From positions 1 through 6,526 of the forward strand of contig DATLAN010000311.1 of assembly GCA_035527455.1 (NCBI GenBank): a stretch of 6,526 bases of DNA. The letters run 5' to 3'. The translations under genes and the position numbers were made by a program. The notes below the pieces were generated by a model, which did no database searches, was not told the origin of the DNA, and saw only the letters and a list, made by a program, of their open reading frames with translations. This DNA is from DATLAN01 sp035527455. Its GTDB lineage: Bacteria > Planctomycetota > Planctomycetia > Pirellulales > Thermoguttaceae. This document shows positions 1-5,365 of this stretch, in pieces (positions within the stretch are counted from its first letter, which is position 1; each line of letters opens with the position of its first letter).

Positions 1-2
1 TC

Positions 3-137
3 TGGTATCACTCCCCCTCCCTCGCTCAACACCTGGGCCTCGGAAACTCCGCCAGCGGCGACGAGTCCCGGCACAACCTCCGCCGGGCCGGCGATTTTAT
101 CGGCCGCGACCGCAAACCCTCGGAGCCCACGCCGTGA
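3..137 (+). CDS. C-terminal end of a protein, possibly a glycosyltransferase (partial)
   Basis: An open frame enters from the left edge and gives 44 residues before TGA at 135-137. The piece begins WYHSPSLAQHLG and ends in a basic, polar tail. A 'PSLxQHxG' string near the C-terminus is, from memory, seen in some glycosyltransferase-like proteins, and three glycosyltransferase genes follow, so the same role is plausible here. This is inference, because no catalytic region is inside the window. The stop overlaps the GTG start of the next gene in a GTGA junction (134-137), as expected for translational coupling within one operon. Frame, stop and junction are read directly from the sequence. Confidence 0.6.
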   Translation, partial: WYHSPSLAQHLGLGNSASGDESRHNLRRAGDFIGRDRKPSEPTP

Positions 138-853
138 AACTCGCTTGCATCTGTTGCACCTATTTACGGGCCCACCTGCTCGGTCACCTGATCCGCTCAT
201 TCATTGAGCAGGACTATCCCCGCGGCCTCTCGGAGCTTATTATCCTCGACGATGCCGGTGAGTACCGATCGCAGAAAGGCGACGGCTGGACCCTGATTTC
301 TATCCCCCGCCGCTTCTCCCACCTCGGTCTGAAGCGCAACGCCGCCACCGCCCTGGCCGCCGTCGACGCCGAGGCGTTTTGCGTCTGGGACGACGACGAC
401 CTTTACCTCCCCCACGCCTTGAAGACGACCGCCGCGGCCCTCGAAAAAGCCCCGCTGTCGCGCCCGTCCCAAGTCCTCTATGAGGACGGGCACCGCCGAT
501 TCCGCCGACACGAGACCGGGGGCCTCTATCACGGCGGATGGGCCTACCGCCGCGAAGCTTTTCATAAAGTCGGAGGCTACGGGCCACACGACAATGGGGA
601 GGATCAGGAGTTTTTGGGCCGCCTCCAAGCCGCCGGCATCCAGACGGCCGACCCGCTGGCCGACGGCGCCGATCCGTTCTATTGCTACCGGGCCTGTGCC
701 AACACCTATCACCTATCAAACGAGGGCCTCGCCGGCTACCGCAACCTGGGCCAACGCCGGCCCGACGGCCTCATAAGCGCCGTCAACGTCCACTGGCCCT
801 ATGATCTCCGCGCCGCCGAAATCCTCCCCGAAGTTCACCCCCGGCCGTTTTGA
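134..853 (+). CDS. Glycosyltransferase, GT-A fold, family 2-like
   Basis: A 239-residue protein predicted to move a sugar from a nucleotide-sugar donor to an acceptor glycan in the cytoplasm. The N-terminus (VKLACICCTYLR, with GTG read as Met) matches the first beta strand of family 2 enzymes. It is followed by a LDD at 38-40, a GLKRN segment at 65-69, and an acidic WDDDD at 85-89 that serves as the metal-binding DXD-type motif. A later W-AYRREAFHKVGGY stretch (136-149) and an ED pair at 156-157 sit where the family has its acceptor loop and catalytic base. The length is short but normal for a single catalytic domain. No membrane segment is seen. The start is GTG, overlapping the previous stop by four bases, with no in-frame ATG nearby. 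Donor and acceptor cannot be named. It is the first complete gene of a glycosyltransferase run. Confidence 0.85.
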   Translation: MKLACICCTYLRAHLLGHLIRSFIEQDYPRGLSELIILDDAGEYRSQKGDGWTLISIPRRFSHLGLKRNAATALAAVDAEAFCVWDDDDLYLPHALKTTAAALEKAPLSRPSQVLYEDGHRRFRRHETGGLYHGGWAYRREAFHKVGGYGPHDNGEDQEFLGRLQAAGIQTADPLADGADPFYCYRACANTYHLSNEGLAGYRNLGQRRPDGLISAVNVHWPYDLRAAEILPEVHPRPF

Positions 854-863
854 ATGCCCAAAT

Positions 864-2150
864 ATGGACGGATACTTCGCCGTTGCCCGAAACCTCATCC
901 AAAAATACTGCCGACTGCCCAGGCCCGACGCCACGCAAGCGACCGAGGCGCTTTCCGTCGCCGACGTCCGTCGTCTGGCCGCCGTCGCCCGCGAACCCCG
1001 CGACACCATCGCCGCCACCATCGGCGGCATCCTGGGTCACGAGCCCACGCCCTCGCCAACACCCCAGGCCCCCGGGTTAATGATGACCCCCGAATTTCTA
1101 ATCGCTCGCAACGTGATCCAAAAGCATTGCCGCCTCGCACGGGCCGACGCCACCGCGACCGCCGAACGCCTCCCCGTCGCCGACGTCCGCCGCCTGGCTG
1201 CCGTCGCCAACGAGCCCCGGGCCCGGATTGCCGCCACGATCGGCGATGTTTTGGGCCAGGCGCCACCGGCCGACGGCCCGGCAATCAAGACCGTAAAAAT
1301 GCGAGGCCAGATCAACCACGCCACCGGTACCGGCCCGTACAACGGCCAATACGCCCTACAACGTGCCCTCCGCCGACGGATCGCACGCGACAAAATCGAC
1401 TGGCTCACCATCGACGGCCCGGCCGAGCCCGGGGAGCTGCTGTGGGCCTGGTGTTGGGCCGACATCCCCGAGCTGCTCGGCTGGGACATTTTGGGCCGCC
1501 CCTGGGTCACCGGCCCCAACATCCTCTTCGAGAAGGCCGCCGCCCCGCTGGCCGGCTACGGCGAGAAGCAACTCGCCAACTCGCCCAACTGCCGCGCAAT
1601 CTTCACAGAATCCGACTGGTACGCCGACCTGATCCGCTGCAATCTGGGCCCCCGGTGTACCGCCCCGGTGGTGCTCTGGCGATACCCGATCGACCCCACC
1701 CCGCCCCCGCCGGTCGACCCGCCGACCCTTGACCTATTGGTCTATGCCAAATCCGGGCCCGCCGACTTGGCCGACCAGCTTGCCGCCCGCTTCCCCCGCT
1801 CAAAGATCCTACGTTACGGCGACTTCCACCGCGACGAACTCTACCAGACGGCCCGCCGCGCCCGGGCCTGCGCCTACCTGTCCGACGACGACCGGGGCCC
1901 GCTGGCCCTGGCCGAAATCATGCTGAGTGGATGCCCGGCCTGCGGAATCGAGCGAGGGGCCCCCTGGTGCGAACCGGGGCAAACGGGCCTGCTGGTCGAG
2001 GCCCTCGACGCCGACCAACTCACCGACGCCGTCGAGGCCCTGCTGGAGTGGGACCGGCACAAGGTCCGCCAGGCCGCCCTCGACGCCTTCGCCCCCGACC
2101 GAACTGTCTCGACCATTTTGAAAACCCTGGACCGAGCCCGGCGACAATGA
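864..2150 (+). CDS. GT-B-like glycosyltransferase with duplicated N-terminal module
   Basis: A 428-residue protein. I chose ATG 864, ten bases after the previous stop, rather than the in-frame ATG at 801, which would overlap the previous gene by 53 bases and add 21 residues with no family resemblance. Residues 5-59 and 78-132 are two copies of one module (38 of 55 positions identical by hand count), separated by a Pro-rich linker. Residues ~133-275 resemble the acceptor half of a GT-B enzyme (GTGPYNGQ near the start). A PIDPTPPPPVDPP linker comes next. From ~289 a Rossmann-like half begins with LDLLVYAKSG and carries LALAEIMLSGCP, in which E351 matches the conserved glutamate of GT4-like donor-binding sites. 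No signal peptide or membrane span is seen. The enzyme class is inferred from motif layout; the substrate is unknown. Its TGA overlaps the next ATG. Confidence 0.75.
   Translation: MDGYFAVARNLIQKYCRLPRPDATQATEALSVADVRRLAAVAREPRDTIAATIGGILGHEPTPSPTPQAPGLMMTPEFLIARNVIQKHCRLARADATATAERLPVADVRRLAAVANEPRARIAATIGDVLGQAPPADGPAIKTVKMRGQINHATGTGPYNGQYALQRALRRRIARDKIDWLTIDGPAEPGELLWAWCWADIPELLGWDILGRPWVTGPNILFEKAAAPLAGYGEKQLANSPNCRAIFTESDWYADLIRCNLGPRCTAPVVLWRYPIDPTPPPPVDPPTLDLLVYAKSGPADLADQLAARFPRSKILRYGDFHRDELYQTARRARACAYLSDDDRGPLALAEIMLSGCPACGIERGAPWCEPGQTGLLVEALDADQLTDAVEALLEWDRHKVRQAALDAFAPDRTVSTILKTLDRARRQ
876..1259 (+). repeat. Tandem duplication of a ~55-residue coding module
   Basis: Copy 1 is 876-1040 and copy 2 is 1095-1259, both in frame in the GT-B-like gene. 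Shared landmarks are ARN-IQK-CRL, VADVRRLAAVA-EPR and IAATIG--LG. Hand alignment gives 38 identical residues of 55 with no gaps. The nucleotide copies have diverged mostly at third positions, so this is an old duplication kept by selection, not an assembly artefact. The module looks all-helical, and I do not recognise it as a named domain. Confidence 0.9.
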
Positions 2151-2914
2151 AAATCGCCTTCCTCTTTTGCATCCTCGGCCGACTCGCCCAGGAACCCCTC
2201 TGGCGACGCTGGATGGCCCCACACGCCTCCCGGGCCTCCGTCTACGTTCATGCCACCCGGCGCGCCGAGGCCGTGCAAAGCCCCTGGATTCGCCGTCACG
2301 CCATACCCGAATCGATCCCCTCGGGTCACGGCGAAATCGGCCTGGTCCGCGCGGAACTGGCCCTCTTGCGCCACGCACTCAGCGACCCGCAGAATGCCAA
2401 GTTTGTCTTTTGCTCCCGGTCCTGCGCCCCCATCAAACCATTTTCGACCGTCCACGCCGCGCTGACCGCCGACCGCCGCTCCTGGCTCGCGCCCCACCGG
2501 GCCAACCCCGACCGATTCCGCCGGGTCGACCCCCGAGTCCTGCCCCCGTGGCACTTCTGGAAATCCTCCGACTGGATCGCGCTCGAACGGACCCACGCCG
2601 AGGCCCTGGCCGCCGTCGACTTCACCCGGGCCTTTCGATGCTTCGCTCCGGGCGAACACTATTGGGCCAGCCTGCTTTCCATGTTCGGATTCGACCTCGA
2701 CCGCGAGACCACCGGGCAGAGCCCCACCTGGGCCGACTGGCGCCGCTGGTCCCCGCCGCGTGGCCACCCGTACACGTTCCACCGACTCACCACCGACGAC
2801 TGCCGCCGGCTCCGCGGCCTCCCCCACCTGTTCGCGCGGAAGTTTGCCCTCGACTCCGACCTGCTGGACCACTGGCCCGCGATCGCCGGACAGCCGTTGC
2901 CCCGGGAAAGCTGA
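2147..2914 (+). CDS. Core-2/I-branching-like glycosyltransferase (GT14-like)
   Basis: A 255-residue protein starting at ATG 2147, which overlaps the previous stop in an ATGA junction; the same frame runs open further upstream, but that part is the shadow of the previous gene. The pattern matches the Core-2/I-branching family. It has a hydrophobic first strand KIAFLFCILG, then VYVHATRRA (32-40), IGLVRAELALLRHAL (64-78), FVFCSRSCAPIKPF (86-99), a WHFWKSSDWIALERTHA block (135-151) and GEHYW (169-173), the counterpart of the family's DEHY-type acidic site. Bacterial members add a branching sugar, often N-acetylglucosamine or xylose, to a glycan; the actual donor here is unknown. No transmembrane anchor is visible, unlike the Golgi enzymes. 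It is the last gene of the glycosyltransferase operon, and no clear terminator follows before the convergent gene. Confidence 0.8.
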   Translation: MKIAFLFCILGRLAQEPLWRRWMAPHASRASVYVHATRRAEAVQSPWIRRHAIPESIPSGHGEIGLVRAELALLRHALSDPQNAKFVFCSRSCAPIKPFSTVHAALTADRRSWLAPHRANPDRFRRVDPRVLPPWHFWKSSDWIALERTHAEALAAVDFTRAFRCFAPGEHYWASLLSMFGFDLDRETTGQSPTWADWRRWSPPRGHPYTFHRLTTDDCRRLRGLPHLFARKFALDSDLLDHWPAIAGQPLPRES

Positions 2915-2922
2915 ACAGGCGG

Positions 2923-3231
2923 TCAATTCGCCCGCGTCATCCGCGCAAAAATGGCGAGCAGAACCGCCGTCTGAAGGGCAAACCCTATCGCGCGGAATCC
3001 GCCGCACAACACGGCCCATCTGTCTGCGTCCGAGAGCTCGAACCCATCACCCGCCGTGATCGCGAACAGACACCTCAACGCGCCGCCCAGCCCAGCCAGG
3101 AAAATCACCAAACCGCCGGCGAACATCAGCAGCTCTTCCCAACCGTTTCGCTTCGGCGGACCTGACTTCGGCGGCGGAGCCGCGGGCACACCCTGGGTTT
3201 TGGGTGGAATCGGCGGAGCGGAATGGTTCAT
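2923..3231 (-). CDS. Small two-TM membrane protein of unknown function
   Basis: A 102-residue protein on the minus strand. ATG at 3231 is chosen because the minus strand has AGGAG seven bases upstream of it; the open frame reaches back to 3300, but that extension is Arg/Gly-rich with no ribosome site. Residues 1-30 are rich in proline (ten Pro) and lysine. Two hydrophobic spans follow, about 33-58 (LLMFAGGLVIFLAGLGGAL) and 72-97 (GFALQTAVLLAIFA), joined by an acidic loop (GDGFELSDADR). No signal peptide is seen. The gene converges on the glycosyltransferase operon with eight bases between stop codons. A short two-TM protein near phage-type genes could be holin-like, but nothing in the sequence proves it. 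I do not recognise the family. Confidence 0.7.
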   Translation of the reverse strand: MNHSAPPIPPKTQGVPAAPPPKSGPPKRNGWEELLMFAGGLVIFLAGLGGALRCLFAITAGDGFELSDADRWAVLCGGFRAIGFALQTAVLLAIFARMTRAN

Positions 3232-3324
3232 GATCTGTCTCCTGGTTTGAGGATCGGAACCTCCACGCGCGACGCTACCGCGCCGGGCCCCGCCGATCAA
3301 CCTTTCCCCCCGAGAATCCCCAGC

Positions 3325-3398
<74 letters not shown>

Positions 3399-3410
3399 CT
3401 GCGGGAGGCG

Positions 3411-3446
3411 GCCCGTGCCGTGAGGACGGGCGACCGGCTCGCCGGT
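3411..3446 (+). other. Two adjacent inverted repeats downstream of the tRNA
   Basis: GCCCGT (3411-3416) pairs with ACGGGC (3426-3431) across nine bases. ACCGGC (3433-3438) pairs with GCCGGT (3441-3446) across two bases. No T-run follows, so this is not a classical terminator. It could help tRNA 3' processing or be part of a protein-binding region, since the second repeat overlaps the candidate operator at 3440-3456. Confidence 0.4.
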
Positions 3447-3456
3447 GAATCAACAC
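3440..3456 (+). promoter_or_regulatory. Candidate operator O1
   Basis: CGCCGGTGAATCAACAC lies ten bases upstream of the -35 box of the regulator gene's promoter. The reverse complement of 3798-3814 is the same sequence but for one base (16 of 17). A pair of such sites on both sides of an XRE-type regulator gene is the expected pattern for its own binding sites. The binding itself is inferred. Confidence 0.55.
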
Positions 3457-3466
3457 GCCTCCCACC

Positions 3467-3495
3467 TTGACACACCACTTGCATAACTGTAAGAT
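3467..3495 (+). promoter_or_regulatory. Sigma70-type promoter P1 for the XRE regulator
   Basis: TTGACA at 3467-3472, a 17-base spacer, then TAAGAT at 3490-3495 (five of six consensus bases). The expected start of transcription, about seven bases after the -10 box, falls at or next to the A of the ATG at 3502. The message may therefore be leaderless. Confidence 0.7.
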
Positions 3496-3501
3496 GGAGG
3501 C

Positions 3502-3768
3502 ATGTCAACCGTGATCTCCGACGCAACGACAAAACAGCGGATCTCCGCCAATGTGCAGCGGCTCTTGCAGGCCCGCGCATGGACCCAGATGCGATTGGCG
3601 GCGGCCACGGGCGAAACCCAGGCTACGATCTCGCGGATTGTGAACGCCCTCCACATGCCAAACGCGGCCACTTTGGCCCGCATTGCCGAAGCCTTCGACG
3701 TGACGGTGGACCGGCTGCTGATGGAGCCGCCGGAAGAAATTTTGGTTCCGGGCAAGAAATCGGCTTGA
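3502..3768 (+). CDS. XRE/Cro-CI family transcriptional regulator
   Basis: An 88-residue DNA-binding protein. The helix-turn-helix domain fills residues ~12-73. TQMRLAAATG (28-37) is the second helix, TQATISRIVNAL (39-50) is the recognition helix, and ATLARIAEAFDVTVDRLL (56-73) is the closing part typical of Cro/CI-type domains. A short acidic and basic tail follows, with no peptidase or dimerisation domain, so it is a minimal regulator. ATG 3502 follows GGAGG by only one base, too close for normal ribosome binding; either the mRNA is leaderless or the in-frame GTG at 3511 (ten bases from GGAGG) is used. Its stop codon lies inside the -35 box of the next promoter. Likely role: controlling its own gene and the downstream microprotein/integrase genes through the paired sites at 3440 and 3798 (inference). 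Confidence 0.85.
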   Translation: MSTVISDATTKQRISANVQRLLQARAWTQMRLAAATGETQATISRIVNALHMPNAATLARIAEAFDVTVDRLLMEPPEEILVPGKKSA

Positions 3769-3792
3769 CAGCCGATTGCAAATCTGTATAAT
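3765..3792 (+). promoter_or_regulatory. Consensus sigma70-type promoter P2
   Basis: A perfect TTGACA (3765-3770) and a perfect TATAAT (3787-3792) are separated by 16 bases. The -35 box contains the regulator's TGA (3766-3768). Transcription should begin near 3799, inside the second operator-like site. It leads into the 31-residue membrane protein gene, and readthrough could reach the integrase. Such a strong promoter normally needs repression, which fits the overlapping operator. Confidence 0.75.
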
Positions 3793-3797
3793 CGCCG

Positions 3798-3814
3798 GTG
3801 TTGATTCGCCGGCG
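3798..3814 (-). promoter_or_regulatory. Candidate operator O2 on the P2 start point
   Basis: The minus strand reads CGCCGGCGAATCAACAC, matching O1 (3440-3456) at 16 of 17 bases in opposite orientation. It begins six bases after the -10 box and covers the expected transcription start, a position where a bound protein would block P2. The forward strand also shows CGCCGG (3793-3798) facing CCGGCG (3809-3814), giving local dyad symmetry. Confidence 0.55.
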
Positions 3815-3822
3815 TCTCTCTT

Positions 3823-3839
3823 GGCCGACTTCTTCGGCC
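3823..3839 (+). promoter_or_regulatory. Hairpin in the 5' leader of the microprotein mRNA
   Basis: GGCCGA (3823-3828) and TCGGCC (3834-3839) form a perfect six-pair stem with a five-base loop (cttct), about 35 bases before the ATG at 3874. The expected leader from P2 is about 75 bases long, so this is its main visible structure. There is no T-run, so it is not a terminator. It may set mRNA stability or access to the ribosome site. Confidence 0.5.
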
Positions 3840-3862
3840 GCCCAGTGGGACGCCCCCCAGTT

Positions 3863-3867
3863 AGGAG
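3863..3867 (+). promoter_or_regulatory. Strong Shine-Dalgarno site of the 31-residue gene
   Basis: AGGAG with six bases to ATG 3874. It is the best ribosome site in the middle of the window and the main reason to accept such a short reading frame as a gene. Confidence 0.75.
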
Positions 3868-3873
3868 AGTCCC

Positions 3874-3969
3874 ATGACCTCCGATCCCCAGATTTTCCTC
3901 TTCCAGGTGCTCGCCATCATCCTCGTTTGGGAGGGGCTGATTCGGTACCGGCTCGTCGACCCAGACTGA
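3874..3969 (+). CDS. 31-residue single-TM microprotein
   Basis: A very short gene with ATG 3874, TGA 3967-3969, a strong AGGAG site six bases upstream and a consensus promoter (P2) about 75 bases before the ribosome site region. The product has a short polar, acidic N-terminus (TSDPQ), one hydrophobic stretch IFLFQVLAIILVWEGLI (7-23), then RYR and an acidic end. This is enough for one membrane span; the arginines suggest that the C-terminus faces the cytoplasm. I do not recognise a family. Size and make-up recall small hydrophobic inner-membrane proteins such as type I toxin peptides, or phage accessory membrane peptides, but this is analogy only. The position between an XRE regulator and an integrase, behind a strong and probably repressed promoter, suggests a product made only when the element is induced. 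Confidence 0.65.
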   Translation: MTSDPQIFLFQVLAIILVWEGLIRYRLVDPD

Positions 3970-4168
3970 ACCATGAACCTGGCCGTCGCACGGATGTTGC
4001 GGCGGTACGGAGGCCACCGCGGCATGGACCGCAGCACCGTTACCACCGACGTTTCAACCCCCCTCCGGGGGATCGCTTGCGGAGTAAGGCGAGCAGTTTA
4101 CTCGGCTTTGCCCCGCTGGCGGTCGACCCTTAATTGTGGGGGGGAAGACTTTCGCGCGGTGGGCAACC
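3970..4168 (+). other. Gap between microprotein and integrase
   Basis: About 200 bases without a gene I trust. It holds CCCC/GGGG facing each other around 4059-4072 and a perfect GAGTAA (4082-4087) / TTACTC (4098-4103) inverted repeat with a ten-base loop. The integrase frame opens only after TAA at 4085-4087. No promoter close to consensus is seen, so the integrase is probably read from P2 or from a weak local start. Confidence 0.4.
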
Positions 4169-5068
4169 ATGGTGCTCGCAGACTACGTCGAGCGTTTCTA
4201 CTTGGCAGAGCGGCCGGGCCTGTCGGCTGGCTACCGGGCGCTGCTACGGGCCACGGTCCGCAAGCTCTGCGCCTGGGCAGGCGAGGCCGTGCCCCTCGAC
4301 CGGATCGACCGGCCGCTGCTGGCAAGCTGGGCTTCGGCCTGCCTGGAGACGGGTATCCGGCCGACGACGGCCAACGCTCAACTCCGGCGGATCCGAGGCC
4401 TCCTGCTGGCTGCCTACGACGACGGCCTGCTGGACCGTCCACCGCGTCGCAACCGGCGGATAGGGGAACACCACCTGCCGCCGGAGGCGTGGACTGTCGG
4501 CGACGTGGCGCGGCTCCTGGGCTATCTGTGGCGACTCCCCGGAAAGGTAGGCCCCGTGCCGGCGGCCCACTGGTGGACGGGCCTGACCCTCACCGTCTAT
4601 TGGTCGGGCTGCCGGATCGGGGCATTGATGCGGGTGCCGGCGGCCGACTACCGGCCCGGCTGCGGACTGCTGGTGGCACGCCAGAAAAACGGCCGGGGCC
4701 AGTGGTACCCGCTCCCGGCGACGTGCTGCACGGCAATCGAGCGGATTCTGCCGGAGACCGGCCCGCTGTTTGCGTGGCCGTTTCATCGCCGAACTCTCTG
4801 GCTCCGGTTTCGCCGGTACGTCGAGGCGGCCGGGCTGCCGGCTCCCCGGGGCCACTGCCAGCTCTTCCACCGTCTGCGCCGGACCACGGCCAGCTACTGC
4901 GCGGCCGAAGACCCGGCGATCGCTCAGCGGCAGTTGGGCCATGCGGACCTGCGGACGACGGTACGAGCGTACATCGACCCCAGGATAGCTCACCAGCGGT
5001 CAGCGGCGGACATCTTGCCGGATCCGACGCCGGCAACGGACAAGCCGCGACTGCGAATCATCGGGTGA
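4169..5068 (+). CDS. int: Tyrosine recombinase / integrase
   Basis: A 299-residue site-specific DNA recombinase of the lambda Int/XerD family, expected to integrate and excise the element. Residues 3-90 form a SAM-like core-binding domain (LADYVERFYL...GLLLAAYDDGLL). The catalytic domain follows with all active residues: R149 in SGCRIGALMRV, K173 in RQKNGRG, H234 and R237 in LFHRLRRTTAS, H258 in QLGHADLRTT and nucleophile Y268 in RAYIDP. The H-to-Y spacing of ten is about normal. A 31-residue Pro/Arg-rich tail ends the protein. There is no long N-terminal arm-binding domain, so it is nearer to compact XerC/D-like integrases. The start is uncertain: GTG 4136 would add 11 residues but has no ribosome site, whereas ATG 4169 lies just before the conserved domain. 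A hairpin terminator follows the stop. Confidence 0.9.
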   Translation: MVLADYVERFYLAERPGLSAGYRALLRATVRKLCAWAGEAVPLDRIDRPLLASWASACLETGIRPTTANAQLRRIRGLLLAAYDDGLLDRPPRRNRRIGEHHLPPEAWTVGDVARLLGYLWRLPGKVGPVPAAHWWTGLTLTVYWSGCRIGALMRVPAADYRPGCGLLVARQKNGRGQWYPLPATCCTAIERILPETGPLFAWPFHRRTLWLRFRRYVEAAGLPAPRGHCQLFHRLRRTTASYCAAEDPAIAQRQLGHADLRTTVRAYIDPRIAHQRSAADILPDPTPATDKPRLRIIG

Positions 5069-5104
5069 CACGGCCGGAGGGAGCTGGGCCCTCTGCCGTT
5101 CTGT

Positions 5105-5140
5105 GGCTCGGCGGGACGCGCGCCCGCCGGGCCCTCTTTT
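5105..5140 (+). terminator. Rho-independent-type terminator after the integrase
   Basis: GGCTCGGCGGG (5105-5115) pairs with CCCGCCGGGCC (5123-5133), an 11-pair stem with one G-T wobble and a seven-base loop, followed by CTCTTTT. It begins 37 bases after the integrase stop and should end the regulator-to-integrase transcripts. Confidence 0.7.
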
Positions 5141-5365
5141 CCTCCATTCTCAAGGCACGGCGGGCGGTACGCGGGATGGCCGTCGTACTCCATTCTGCTC
5201 AGTCGCAAGACGGCCGCGGGACTGAAGAGCCCCTTGCCGCCGTGCTCTTTTCTTTTTCCCCATTCTCAGGGCGGGGGTGTCCGGTACACGGGCCCGCGAA
5301 AAGGCGCGCCCGTTCAGTGGCCAAGGCCGCGATGGGCCCCCGCCTGTTTTTTCTTGGAGTAGACC
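5141..5365 (+). other. Non-coding spacer with short repeats and a second hairpin
   Basis: No gene is supported here. CCATTCT occurs at 5144, 5190 and 5260; the first and third are followed after 22-23 bases by GGTACGCGGG (5166-5175) and GGTACACGGG (5283-5292), so one ~32-base unit seems to be repeated imperfectly. ACGGG-CGCG (5288-5298, CC bulged) pairs with CGCG-CCCGT (5305-5313) around AAAAGG. A T6 run lies at 5347-5352 just before the ribosome site of the next gene. No promoter stands out. The stretch could hold integrase arm sites, an attachment site or a replication or partition site; none is shown. Confidence 0.4.

Noticed and set aside
801..863. Upstream ATG (801) as start of the GT-B-like gene
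   Set aside because: It would overlap the previous gene by 53 bases and add a segment without family resemblance; ATG 864 just after the stop is the simpler start.
854..1732. 292-codon + strand frame beginning right after the first glycosyltransferase
   Set aside because: Extremely Arg/Pro-rich shadow of the GT-B-like gene, typical of high-GC DNA; the other frame has conserved duplicated modules and GT motifs.
1874..3019. 381-codon minus-strand frame
   Set aside because: Antisense shadow crossing two good + strand genes and part of the two-TM gene; Gly/Val-rich with no recognisable motif.
2167..3165. 332-codon + strand frame
   Set aside because: Arg/Pro-rich shadow of the GT14-like gene that continues antisense to the membrane protein gene.
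3481..3509. Minus-strand promoter TTGACA-N17-TATGCA facing the tRNA
   Set aside because: The -10 box matches consensus at only three of six positions and no minus-strand gene starts within about 240 bases.
4050..4072. GTTTCAACCCCC resembling the start of a CRISPR repeat
   Set aside because: Single occurrence, no second copy in the window.
4244..4993. 249-codon minus-strand frame
   Set aside because: Antisense to the integrase, no ribosome site and no motif.
5141..5292. CRISPR-like array from the CCATTCT repeats
   Set aside because: Only three short, imperfect copies with uneven spacing; no regular repeat-spacer pattern and no cas genes.
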